The position numbers and the translations under genes were made by a program. From assembly GCA_022820835.1 (NCBI GenBank), contig JAJEET010000080.1, positions 1 to 64,000 on the forward strand: a stretch of 64,000 nucleotides of DNA. Direction: 5' to 3'. Under the pieces are notes generated by a model, which worked only from the letters and a program-made list of their open reading frames with translations, was not told the DNA's origin and searched no databases. Source of the stretch: Candidatus Poribacteria bacterium (GTDB lineage: Bacteria > Poribacteria > WGA-4E > WGA-3G). How positions within the stretch are numbered: position 1 is the stretch's first letter; every line of letters starts with the position of its first letter. Of the stretch, positions 24,929 to 33,676 are shown piece after piece.

Positions 24929-25930
24929 TCAACTCAGATCTACCTTGACGGGTCTACCGAGTTCGGCGGACTGCCATGCGGCTTCGGTTAATTGGATGAC
25001 ACGTAACCCGTTTTCAACACCGATCGGGTTCTCTGTCCGTTCGCCACGGATGAGTTCAATGAAGGCAACATCTTTGTTACCTGACGCTGGCAATTCAGAT
25101 TCGTCAACGGGTTCTGGTGATCCTGATTGTTCTTGGCGATAGAGTTTGCCCTCACGGAGATAAAGCGCGCCTTCCTCCAACCAGATAGAAAACGCTTCTC
25201 GCACCCCACCATAGGCGTGTCCGACGATGCTGATATTGCACAAGGCACCCGTATCAAACTTGATTGACATAGCGGTGAGGACATCTACCTCAATATCTAA
25301 ATTATCAATCATTGCATAGACGGTATCGGGACTCGCTTCGAGAACCCAGAGCAGGATGTCAATCAGATGGCTTCCTGAATCATTCAATTGTCCACCACCA
25401 CCCAGGAACGGATCTTGCCGCCATTTCCCCCGCTGGTTCCGATACCAATTCTGGGACTGATGCGCGGCGACAAAGTTAACGGGTCCGAGTTCGCCACTTT
25501 GAACGACCTTGCGACAATATTGATAAGTAGAACTTAAATGTCTTTGGTATCCGATCATTAGGTGTAGACCGGTCTCTTCAACCTTTGCCATCACCTGTTT
25601 GGCGTGATCTACCGTGCAAACCATCGGTTTTTCGGTATGTACATGGCATCCGGCATCAAGCGCGTCCATAATATGCTGGAAATGTAGACCGTGCGGTGAA
25701 CTAATGACAACGGCATCCGGTTTCGCAACGGCTAACATCTCAACGTGGTCAGCGTAGGTAGGGACGGAATCGTCTAAGCCGACGGTCTCCTTGAAGGCAT
25801 CAAGTGAACCTTCACTTGGATCTGCGAGGGCAACAATCTCAACGTCTTCGACACTTGAGACACTGCGCCCGTGCCCGCGTGCGTTGCCACCACAACCGAT
25901 AAACGCGAAGTTTAATTTCTGTTTTGACAT
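24929..25930 (-). CDS. Gfo/Idh/MocA family oxidoreductase
   Basis: A 333-residue NAD(P)-dependent oxidoreductase: FIGCGGNARGHGRSV (loop of the Rossmann domain), VEIVALADPSEGSLDAF, PDAVVISSPHGLHFQHIMDA, the EKP motif HVHTEKPMVCTV, and the C-terminal domain with SGELGPVNFVAAHQSQNWYR and GGQLNDSGSHLIDILLWVL, where the Asp and His are catalytic-site residues. It lies in a tight minus-strand operon: 2 nt after the carboxypeptidase-regulatory gene and 4 nt before the ABC ATPase. Likely acts on a sugar, inositol-like compound or sugar acid. Confidence 0.9.
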   Translation of the reverse strand: MSKQKLNFAFIGCGGNARGHGRSVSSVEDVEIVALADPSEGSLDAFKETVGLDDSVPTYADHVEMLAVAKPDAVVISSPHGLHFQHIMDALDAGCHVHTEKPMVCTVDHAKQVMAKVEETGLHLMIGYQRHLSSTYQYCRKVVQSGELGPVNFVAAHQSQNWYRNQRGKWRQDPFLGGGGQLNDSGSHLIDILLWVLEASPDTVYAMIDNLDIEVDVLTAMSIKFDTGALCNISIVGHAYGGVREAFSIWLEEGALYLREGKLYRQEQSGSPEPVDESELPASGNKDVAFIELIRGERTENPIGVENGLRVIQLTEAAWQSAELGRPVKVDLS

Positions 25931-25932
25931 AC

Positions 25933-27135
25933 TTACTCCTGACTGTTTTTTCGTTGACGTTTATTTAAACGGCTTACGAAGAAACCCAACGTACCACCGA
26001 TGATGATGGAGAGAAGTGTCGTCCGAATTGTGTCTCCATATTTCTCGGAAAAACTTTTCTGTTCTTTCGATATGCCGTGTTTAAGTTTAAGCACGTTCCC
26101 ATTCGCAACTGCCTCGTAAACAACGAACATGCCTTCTTTAATTACAGTGACACTGCTTTGGCGACTCTCAGCGGTTACTTCAGGAAGACTAATTGTTTTG
26201 ATATATCCTTCTTTCTTAAGAAAAATGATGTAGTGCTCTGGAAGTAAGACAAACTCGTATTCGCCATCCGCATTGGATAAAGCGTCCATAGATTGTTCCA
26301 AGTCCATCCCCCTCATCCGGACATCGACACCGCTTACCGGTGTTTGTTGAAAATTAGTATCAAAGATTTTACCGCGAATAACCCATTTTGGGTCTGTTTC
26401 CTGTGAAGGTAAAACATTGGTGTCCTCGGTCCCATTAGAAATGGGAAATTTTACAGCGGCAGTCGTCATTCGATTTTCTCGGACAGTCATTGAAAAAGTA
26501 GTATGATAACTGTCCTTACCAACGGTAAGGAAATAGAGTCCCGCTGGTAAATTGTCGTGCCGATAGTGTCCATTTGCGTCAGATGTTCCAGTGATTTCAA
26601 TGTCAGTAATAAGGTTGGGATCCCTTTTAGTTCTTTCAGCGATAAGATCAATAGCCCTAATTTCAATATCAGCGTTTTCAATCGGGACAGGTTGCGAAGA
26701 TTGCGTTGTAACTTGTAATTGAAGGGTGCCGCCTTGCGGTTCTTTCGGACTGAGCCAATTTTGGAGTCCGGTGAATATATTTTCCTTTTTGTTCATTGTA
26801 AGCGGAATATAATGAGTGCCACCGTTTGTGACCGACACGGGTTTTCCAATTCGGCTCTGGTATCCAGCCTTGTGGATATTAATCAGGTAATCGTCTGCAG
26901 GTATATCTCTATATACGAATTCACCTGTTTCGGCAGACGCTGTTTCAAAAATGTGTCCTTTTCCGTTGTCAATCTGAACGCGAACGCCAACAATCGGGAG
27001 CTGCGCCGGGGTTGTATCTGTAATGTATCCGTGGATTGTGCCGCCTTTTGCCCTGCCTTGTTCTTGTGCAGCCGCTACCCCACTGCCCACCAGTACACAT
27101 ACAATCAGAACGAAAGTTAATCTAAAACGTGCCAT
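25933..27135 (-). CDS. Secreted/membrane protein with carboxypeptidase-regulatory-like domains
   Basis: A 400-residue protein beginning with a signal peptide (FRLTFVLIVCVLVGSGVAAA). Three beta-sandwich repeats of the carboxypeptidase regulatory-like type follow: GGTIHGYITDTTPAQLPIVG, IEITGTSDANGHYRHDNLPA and VIRGKIFDTNFQQTPVSGVD each with the G..Y....L..G.Y.+ pattern. A C-terminal membrane helix TTLLSIIIGGTLGFFVSRLN ends in a basic tail, which places the body outside the membrane. Start ATG 27135 (MARFRL) is preferred over 27186 because it gives a normal signal peptide and has GGAG upstream. First gene of a three-gene operon. Role unknown. Confidence 0.7.
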   Translation of the reverse strand: MARFRLTFVLIVCVLVGSGVAAAQEQGRAKGGTIHGYITDTTPAQLPIVGVRVQIDNGKGHIFETASAETGEFVYRDIPADDYLINIHKAGYQSRIGKPVSVTNGGTHYIPLTMNKKENIFTGLQNWLSPKEPQGGTLQLQVTTQSSQPVPIENADIEIRAIDLIAERTKRDPNLITDIEITGTSDANGHYRHDNLPAGLYFLTVGKDSYHTTFSMTVRENRMTTAAVKFPISNGTEDTNVLPSQETDPKWVIRGKIFDTNFQQTPVSGVDVRMRGMDLEQSMDALSNADGEYEFVLLPEHYIIFLKKEGYIKTISLPEVTAESRQSSVTVIKEGMFVVYEAVANGNVLKLKHGISKEQKSFSEKYGDTIRTTLLSIIIGGTLGFFVSRLNKRQRKNSQE

Positions 27136-27336
27136 TTGTTGAATGCTCCTTTTGGATGTGCAAAGTTGTGTAATGTAATCTATCACAACCTATCGTAAAA
27201 TGCAAGCGTTAATTTTTGATGATGGATGCGGATATGCTGAAAAGTATTTGACCAAAACTGTCTAATAAATGGACATTATTGCATAAATTATGGCGAAAAT
27301 GGATTGAAATTCGACAGTTTTCCGCCAATTTGTCAG

Positions 27337-27352
27337 TGGCATACAATTTGCT
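27337..27352 (+). promoter_or_regulatory. Possible sigma-54 promoter for the TonB-dependent receptor
   Basis: TGGCATACAATTTGCT matches the -24/-12 consensus TGGCAyr-N4-TTGCw, with exactly ten bases between GG and GC. It lies about 90 nt upstream of the receptor start. No activator binding site or nearby sigma-54 activator gene was found, so this is a motif match only. Confidence 0.4.
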
Positions 27353-27429
27353 TACGTAAATTAGAAGTTGCAGACGGTATAGGATCCCCGCGCGACACAC
27401 CAAACTAAAATTTAGAGGAGAATTTTACT

Positions 27430-29754
27430 ATGAAAAAATCGTTTTATCTTCTTATTGTATTTTTGAGTCTGTTCGTAAGTTGGATCTCGCATGCGTCCGA
27501 GGAAAAAGACTGTGACGAACAAGTCGTAGAGGTGGAAGAAGTCACAGTGACAGCCGCTCGTGCTGAGAAAGAACCGTTTAAAACGCCTAATGCTATTACA
27601 GTTCTTGACCTCAGGCAATTGGAGCAGACGAATGCGGATATTGCGTCTAATCTACTTCAAGATGTTGGTGGTGTTATCGCACAGCAAACGACGGTTGGAC
27701 AAGGATCACCGATGCTTCGGAGCTTAACCGGTTACCAAAGTTCCATACACGTTGACTGGGTGCGTCTCAATAATTCAACATTCCGTTCGGGCCCCAATCA
27801 GTATACAGCGACCATTGCGCCAGAGATGTTAGAACGTGCGGAGGTGTTACTCGGTTCCAGTTCCACGCTCTATGGCAGCGGTGCGATGGGGGGTGTTGTC
27901 AGTTTCTTTACCAAAAACGTTCTGATTGATCCATCGCAAGAAACCTTGGCTATACATCCGCGACTCCTTGCTCGCTACTCAACCGCCACACAGGAAAAGC
28001 TTGGACGGTTAGAGCTATCAGGGAACCAAGGAAACTTTGGGTTCATTGTTGGTGGTGGCGTGCGAGATTACGGCGATATGAATCCCGGCATCGGGTATGA
28101 CCTTCATTACAGAAATCGGAAGTTTGAAATTGTAAACGAGATGCCGATCGGTGTGAAGCTCTATGAATATGATGAGGTGAGTGCGCTACCAAAGGATAAC
28201 ATTCCTGATAGATGGCTCATTGAAACTGAAGGTCCCTTGGGTTGGAGAGCCTTTAACGCGGATGCAAAATTTGGGTATCAACTGAATGATACAAGCAATA
28301 TCAACCTCGCTTACCAGATGTGGCGGCAGCCGCAAACACCGCGGTATGATAAAATCGCACCGCAAGAGTTTGCCGAGTTCTTTTTTGAGCCGCAAAATCG
28401 TGATCTCGTTTATGCGAACTATATAGTTAACCCAGTCGGGGCAAGTATTGACGCGTTCCGAGTGACAGCCTCCTATCATCGCCAAAAAGAGGGACGAAAC
28501 GAAGTGGTACGCGGTGCAACAGCTCGACGGCAGCGATATGATACAGTTAACACGATCAGTTTGAGCGCGCAAGCGGTGAGTTCAATTCTTCCGAAGCAAC
28601 GTTTGGTGGGTGGTGCTGAATTCTATTTTGATACGATACAGAGTCAGACCGTCAAAACTGATGGCGGCACCGAAGATGTTGATAATGAAAAGGGACGTTT
28701 CATTAACGGTTCTCAGTTCTGGGATGCAAGTTTGTATCTTCAAGACGAAATTCGGGTTCATGAACGGGTGGAACTGACGCTCGGCGGACGTGCGACGTTT
28801 TATCAAACCAATGCCGATCTCTCTGTCCGGGATCCGGCTTTTGATGCGTTCAATGTGTTCGACAACAGTTTGACCGGGAGTGCCGGTGTGGTTGTCAGTT
28901 TGATGGATTCGCTGAACTTCGTCAGCAGTTTCGGGACAGCCTTCCGCGCGCCGTCTCTCAATGATACAACAGCAGTAGAGGTCACCAATGAAGGGGTGAC
29001 AGCACCGAGTCCGGATCTGAGGTCAGAGACTTCGTGGACAGTTGAAGCCGGGCTGAAGGCACAACATTCTTACTTTCGTGGTGCTTTAACATTGTTCTAT
29101 AGTCGGGTTACTGATTTGGTTGGGCGGAAACCTGTTCAAGAAGCATACGTTGGACAAGCGATCCCTCAATTGCATCAAGACTTAATCAGAGAGTATCCGG
29201 ATATTGACGTACTTGTGTTTGATAATATTGATGAGGCGCAGTTTCAAGGGGTTGAATTCGCGGGACTCGTTCCGATTCAGCCTGAGTTCTCGGTTTTTGG
29301 TAATGTCGCATTGCTGCGTGGCGAAGTCCTCACGATTGCTGGTGAAACACCGGATCCTGAGAAGCCTTGGGAAGCACGTACCCGAAGAGAGCCTCCGTTG
29401 AACGGCATTATTGGTATCCAGTGGGAGCCGCTAAATACACAGTATTGGGCGATGTTCTTTGTGCGCGGCGCAGCCGAACAGAGAAGACTGAACCGGAGCG
29501 ATATCCGTGATCCACGAATTCAGGGCTCAACGCGCGACCCAGCGGAAGTTGAATTTGACTCCAACGGTGCCGCTATAGACGCGGGTACACCGGCATGGTT
29601 TACACTAAATATCCGCGGTGGTGTCAAGCTTTTTGATACCACACGTTTGACACTATCGTTTGACAATCTGCTTAATAAACGGTATCGTCCGCACGGGTCG
29701 GGTATCAATTCGCCGGGATTCAATGTGAGTTTGGGTTTAGACAACCGATTTTAG
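27430..29754 (+). CDS. TonB-dependent outer-membrane receptor
   Basis: A 774-residue protein with a signal peptide (FYLLIVFLSLFVSWISHAS), then a TonB-box-like EEVTVTAARAEKE, a plug domain (NAITVLDLRQLEQTNADIAS, RSLTGYQSSIHVDWVRLNN, RAEVLLGSSSTLYGSGAMGG) and a long beta-barrel with a C-terminal strand SPGFNVSLGLDNRF ending in Phe. It imports a ligand (iron complex, cobalamin or carbohydrate) across the outer membrane using TonB/ExbBD energy; the ligand cannot be told from sequence. No SusD-like partner is adjacent. Ribosome binding site GAGGAG precedes the start. Confidence 0.9.
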   Translation: MKKSFYLLIVFLSLFVSWISHASEEKDCDEQVVEVEEVTVTAARAEKEPFKTPNAITVLDLRQLEQTNADIASNLLQDVGGVIAQQTTVGQGSPMLRSLTGYQSSIHVDWVRLNNSTFRSGPNQYTATIAPEMLERAEVLLGSSSTLYGSGAMGGVVSFFTKNVLIDPSQETLAIHPRLLARYSTATQEKLGRLELSGNQGNFGFIVGGGVRDYGDMNPGIGYDLHYRNRKFEIVNEMPIGVKLYEYDEVSALPKDNIPDRWLIETEGPLGWRAFNADAKFGYQLNDTSNINLAYQMWRQPQTPRYDKIAPQEFAEFFFEPQNRDLVYANYIVNPVGASIDAFRVTASYHRQKEGRNEVVRGATARRQRYDTVNTISLSAQAVSSILPKQRLVGGAEFYFDTIQSQTVKTDGGTEDVDNEKGRFINGSQFWDASLYLQDEIRVHERVELTLGGRATFYQTNADLSVRDPAFDAFNVFDNSLTGSAGVVVSLMDSLNFVSSFGTAFRAPSLNDTTAVEVTNEGVTAPSPDLRSETSWTVEAGLKAQHSYFRGALTLFYSRVTDLVGRKPVQEAYVGQAIPQLHQDLIREYPDIDVLVFDNIDEAQFQGVEFAGLVPIQPEFSVFGNVALLRGEVLTIAGETPDPEKPWEARTRREPPLNGIIGIQWEPLNTQYWAMFFVRGAAEQRRLNRSDIRDPRIQGSTRDPAEVEFDSNGAAIDAGTPAWFTLNIRGGVKLFDTTRLTLSFDNLLNKRYRPHGSGINSPGFNVSLGLDNRF

Positions 29755-29797
29755 AAATCAGAATGTAGAGGGCGCGGTTTTCAATCGTGTCCTCGAT

Positions 29798-30310
29798 TTA
29801 TAATACATCAAATTTCTGCTGGATAAACTTAATCACGATTTCTGGGACCATTTCCCGCAATTTCTCCTCACTCACCTTCCGCTGTGCCATTTGCACGACC
29901 TCCATCACGAGCGTTGAACTGATATGTGCGTAGCGTGTGTTTGCCATCATAAAGAGGGTATCAATGTCTGGTGCGATCTGCTGATTCATCCGTGCCATCT
30001 TGAATTCCCATTCAAAATCGGATATTTCGCGGAGTCCACGGATGATGGCACATGCGCCGCGTGTTTGTGCGTAGTGTACTGTTAATCCGGTATAACCGTC
30101 AATTATGGCTTGGGGGTACGGTTGAATGACAGTTTCGAGCATTTCGGTACGCTCTTCAAGTGTGAAACGCGCCGGTTTCGCAGGGTTTACACCGATAGCA
30201 ACGATCAGTTCATCAAAGATACCAAGATTGCAAATCCGGTCGATGAGATCGGCGTGTCCGTTGGTGACGGGGTCGAAACTCGCGGGGAAGATGGCGATTT
30301 TTTTCGGCAT
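29798..30310 (-). CDS. coaD: Phosphopantetheine adenylyltransferase
   Basis: A 170-residue enzyme of coenzyme A synthesis that transfers AMP from ATP to 4'-phosphopantetheine. It shows the nucleotidyltransferase motif TNGH (16-19) after the FPASFDPVTNGH strand-loop, the IRGLREISDFEWEFKMARMN helix and the ISSTLVMEVVQ motif. Length fits the family. It follows the WD40-protease genes by 22 nt on the same strand, so it may share their transcript, although an own promoter is possible. The residue pattern YAHISSTLV replaces the more usual YSFLSSSLV. Confidence 0.95.
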   Translation of the reverse strand: MPKKIAIFPASFDPVTNGHADLIDRICNLGIFDELIVAIGVNPAKPARFTLEERTEMLETVIQPYPQAIIDGYTGLTVHYAQTRGACAIIRGLREISDFEWEFKMARMNQQIAPDIDTLFMMANTRYAHISSTLVMEVVQMAQRKVSEEKLREMVPEIVIKFIQQKFDVL

Positions 30311-30332
30311 TACGGTTTCCTTTTATGTGAAA

Positions 30333-32402
30333 TTATGGGGTTTCTGGTGTTTCGTCCTTAATTCTGAATTCTCGCCATGCGATGTTTCCGTACATGTCAA
30401 TCATCCGAAGTTCGACGTTCTTTATTTTTCGATTAGATACTTCAAATTCAACGGTTGACCGCGTCTTACCGTTTAGTGTTCGACAATCTTGAAATTTTTT
30501 TCTGACGCTCCACGGTTCTTTGCTAACATCTACAAACAGTTGGACTTGATGTATCCCATCTTCATCTGTAACCTCAAATTGAAAACGTCGCGAATTTTTT
30601 GCATCTGGTTCGGACACACGCATTCCAATTCCGGGGCGTTTATCAAAGAAAGGTTGGTTTGGGTTAAAGAAGCGGCTTCTGTTCAACCATTCGGCTTCAC
30701 ATTTAGATAATTGTACCCAGCTTTTTCCCCACGGTTTTTTACCGTTAGCACGCATAAGAAAACGCTTCAAGGCACTTAGCTCATCCTGATACAACAAAGT
30801 GTGCTGAAGACCGTATGTCATAGAGGCAAACGCATACTTAATTTCGTATGCGGTAACTTTCCAGTCCAATTCACCATTGGCGGTAGGGAGCAAAGCAAGT
30901 TTCCCGTGGGTGAGTCCTCTTATCATATCTTTCCAGATATTGTTTTTTGAAGTCATTCCGTCACTGGTAGGATACGCAAATCCCAGATTTTGACCGTGGA
31001 AGGCTTCCCGTGGAAAGTCCGCCCACTCTTCAACAACCGCAAGCCAGATATCGTTTGACATATCGAAATCTGGAATCTGTTGCTTCTTCTGTTCCTCAAG
31101 AAGATATATCTTGGCTTTGCCGTTTTCATCGGTTTCAAAAGTAAACGTTTTTCTGCCGTATCCGTGCCGCTCCATTTCATCTGCGTAAAATTGTTGGACC
31201 TTTCGTATTGATTTGTCCAATTTTTTAGTGATGTTTGGTGGTACTTTTCCACCCTCCGGCCGGAAGTAAATTATCCGCACGGTATCGGCAGGGGTAGTGG
31301 AATGTTCTAAATGCTGTGGTGTAAATTTCCACAAACGAAGAACACCTTCTTTACTACCAATTGCCAACATTTTCCCATCAGATGAAAACGTTACATTCCG
31401 CGCCGCTGTTGACGACAACAATTCGATTGAAAACGTCACATTCCACGCTGCGGCTGATAATGAGGTAATTGGTGCCCCTGTCGTAGTTGAGTAGATTGCT
31501 ATATCTCCTCCATAATTACGGTTTACCGATGCGAACATCTTTGCATCTGGGGAGAACGCCAGATTGTCTACATCTGCCCGTGGCACCTTGCCATAGCGTT
31601 GCCACTCCGGCACTTTCCACATGATGTAATCATTCCTAAAGCGATTATCTCCGCTTACCAAGAATTTGTTATCTGGCGAGAATTTGAGAAACTCTATCTC
31701 CAACAGAGATGTTTTTAAGGTCTTAACCAGTTGTTTGGTCTGTAGATCCCAAACGTTGATGGTTCCGTGCGCGTATCCGATAGCAATCAATTTTCCGTCG
31801 GGCGAGATGTCTACAGCACATGCCCAACTATTGACTCGTCCTGCTTCATTAAAAGGTAAGGTAGCCACTTGAGTGATTTCCTTTGGATTCCGAATATCCC
31901 AGAGCTTCACTTCATTATAGGTTGTTGCCAACTGCTTCCCATTTGGCGAAAAGGAAAAAGATCCAAAATTGCCCTTAATAGTGTTGACTTTTTTTCCTGA
32001 GGTGACATCCCACAAAATGAGATCCGCGCCATTACCTATACTCGCCAGCAGTTCACCATCAGGTGAAAAATCAATAGAACAATCGAGATGTATATAATCG
32101 TGGTTTACAGGGTGCGTGAGAATTACGACTGGGTCATTAGTGTTGTTTCTGTTCCACAACTTTATGATTCCGTCCCTACCTGCACTTGCAACAAGAGAAG
32201 CATCGACCGGTGAAAATGCCACAGAGTCAACAGGACTTGGCCCGTGGTTAAACTCAGCGACAAGAGCAGGCATTTCGGGAAGTTTTGCAAATTCCTGCAC
32301 GGTCAAATCTTGATATCGTGGACGCATATTGAGAAACGTCAAGACACCAATAATAAACAGAGCCAAAATCACGAGCAAGAGTAACAATTTTTTATTTTTC
32401 AT
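30333..32402 (-). CDS. Membrane-anchored WD40 protein with a metzincin-like domain lacking zinc ligands
   Basis: A 689-residue protein. An N-terminal anchor (LLLLLVILALFIIGVLTFLN) is followed by a seven-bladed-type WD40 propeller (IIKLWNRNN, DLILWDVTS, EVKLWDIRN, TINVWDLQT, VLRLWKFTP). After residue ~370 the protein aligns with the third paralogue's protease region (LDKSIRKVQQFYADEMERHG, KTFTFETDENGKAKIYLLEE). Where that has HELGH, this one has YEIKY (residues 519-523), so zinc binding is lost. The Cys/Trp segment SKCEAEWLNRSRFFNPNQPF is kept, and a C-terminal beta-sandwich (NVELRMIDMYGNIAWREFRI) follows. It overlaps the upstream paralogue by 11 nt. Probably a pseudoprotease acting outside the inner membrane. 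Confidence 0.8.
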   Translation of the reverse strand: MKNKKLLLLLVILALFIIGVLTFLNMRPRYQDLTVQEFAKLPEMPALVAEFNHGPSPVDSVAFSPVDASLVASAGRDGIIKLWNRNNTNDPVVILTHPVNHDYIHLDCSIDFSPDGELLASIGNGADLILWDVTSGKKVNTIKGNFGSFSFSPNGKQLATTYNEVKLWDIRNPKEITQVATLPFNEAGRVNSWACAVDISPDGKLIAIGYAHGTINVWDLQTKQLVKTLKTSLLEIEFLKFSPDNKFLVSGDNRFRNDYIMWKVPEWQRYGKVPRADVDNLAFSPDAKMFASVNRNYGGDIAIYSTTTGAPITSLSAAAWNVTFSIELLSSTAARNVTFSSDGKMLAIGSKEGVLRLWKFTPQHLEHSTTPADTVRIIYFRPEGGKVPPNITKKLDKSIRKVQQFYADEMERHGYGRKTFTFETDENGKAKIYLLEEQKKQQIPDFDMSNDIWLAVVEEWADFPREAFHGQNLGFAYPTSDGMTSKNNIWKDMIRGLTHGKLALLPTANGELDWKVTAYEIKYAFASMTYGLQHTLLYQDELSALKRFLMRANGKKPWGKSWVQLSKCEAEWLNRSRFFNPNQPFFDKRPGIGMRVSEPDAKNSRRFQFEVTDEDGIHQVQLFVDVSKEPWSVRKKFQDCRTLNGKTRSTVEFEVSNRKIKNVELRMIDMYGNIAWREFRIKDETPETP

Positions 32403-33666
32403 TTATCTCTCCTATATCCCAAAGGCGGACAACACCATCTATGCCTCCACCGACAAGTGTGCTGCCATCTTGTGAGAAGGCAATTACACTAATAGTGTCT
32501 AAAAGTTCCGGACCCTTCAGCAAGGCGATAGGGGTAGCACTTTCAGTTGAGTAGAGCGTTACTGTCCTACTCTCTGAAACTGTGTACATTTTACTGTCAG
32601 ACGAGAAGGCTAAGTCCGTGAAACTTTGCGTATATCCGCCGGTATAGAGTTCCTTACCATCAAATGAAACAGATCGCCCGCTGCTGTATTGAGCTCGCAC
32701 ATCGCAGTAGATATGCCACTCTGGGAGTATCCATATAGTGTATCCGTACCGACTTACACTCGCGAAAAAGCGGTTGTCCGGGGAGAACTTAATAGATCGG
32801 ATATCGCTGTAATTTTTACCTTTCGGAAGTTCACTTGGAAAGATTTTGACAAGTTGCTTGCGCTGTAAATCCCAGATTTTCACCACACCGTGACGGATCT
32901 GCCAATCAGCATCGTCCATTCTTCCACCAGCGGCGATCCACTTTCCATCCGATGAAAAGTCAACTAAGTTATATCTCTCGTAGACTGTCTCATTGTGATG
33001 ACGGGCTGACCGTGCTTCTTCATGTGACAGCGGCTGTCTTCCCATCTTTGGTGGTAGTACGACTATCGGTTTTATCTCTTTCAGGTTTCGGCTATCCCAG
33101 AGTTTGATGTCGTTAGAGGCAGTCGCGAGGAGGTGTCCGTTGGGTGAAAGAGCTGCTGCGCCAGAGGGAATATCAAAAACATCAATTTTAGCACCTGAAG
33201 CTGCATCCCAAAACACGAGGGTCGAAGCATCTCTACTGATAAGCCGTTCACCTGTTGCCGAAAACGCGATATAGCTAATTATGCTGGGACCACGATCATC
33301 TTTACCGCGCTGGTCGGTCAGCGTTAGGATTGGCATCTTTGTATTGTTGCGATTCCATATTTTTATGATGCTACCCTTATTATCAAGCGGATTCCACGCT
33401 TTTATGACACCATCCTCACCGTTGCTTGTAAAGGTGTCTGAAGTTATAGGACCTACACTCGCGATAATATCTGAGTTGACAGGAGAAATTGCAACATCTC
33501 TAATCCGAGGGGCTCCGTGGTTAAACTCGGCACTCGGTGTGAGTTCTGGCAATCGTTGTTGCGCTAATTTCTGATCTGTGTTCCACCGATACCAGATGGA
33601 AAATCCCAAGAGACCGATAACAACAACGGATACGATGAACAACAAGAACAGTTTTTTGAGTTGCAT
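32392..33666 (-). CDS. Membrane-anchored WD40 protein, paralogue without protease domain
   Basis: A 424-residue protein with an N-terminal membrane anchor (LFLLFIVSVVVIGLLGFSIW) and a WD40 propeller: IRDVAISPVNSDIIASVG, IIKIWNRNN, TLVFWDAAS, DIKLWDSRN, VVKIWDLQR and VVRLWDIGE. The PAEFNHG-type opening before blade one (SAEFNHGAPRIRDVAISPVN) matches VAEFNHGPSPVDSVAFSPVD of the downstream paralogue, so they are duplicates. It ends after the propeller, lacking both the metzincin-like and the C-terminal beta-sandwich domains. The stop overlaps the start of the next gene, a sign of translational coupling. It may be a truncated copy or a scaffold subunit. Confidence 0.8.
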   Translation of the reverse strand: MQLKKLFLLFIVSVVVIGLLGFSIWYRWNTDQKLAQQRLPELTPSAEFNHGAPRIRDVAISPVNSDIIASVGPITSDTFTSNGEDGVIKAWNPLDNKGSIIKIWNRNNTKMPILTLTDQRGKDDRGPSIISYIAFSATGERLISRDASTLVFWDAASGAKIDVFDIPSGAAALSPNGHLLATASNDIKLWDSRNLKEIKPIVVLPPKMGRQPLSHEEARSARHHNETVYERYNLVDFSSDGKWIAAGGRMDDADWQIRHGVVKIWDLQRKQLVKIFPSELPKGKNYSDIRSIKFSPDNRFFASVSRYGYTIWILPEWHIYCDVRAQYSSGRSVSFDGKELYTGGYTQSFTDLAFSSDSKMYTVSESRTVTLYSTESATPIALLKGPELLDTISVIAFSQDGSTLVGGGIDGVVRLWDIGEINEK

Positions 33667-33676
33667 ATTAGTCTCG

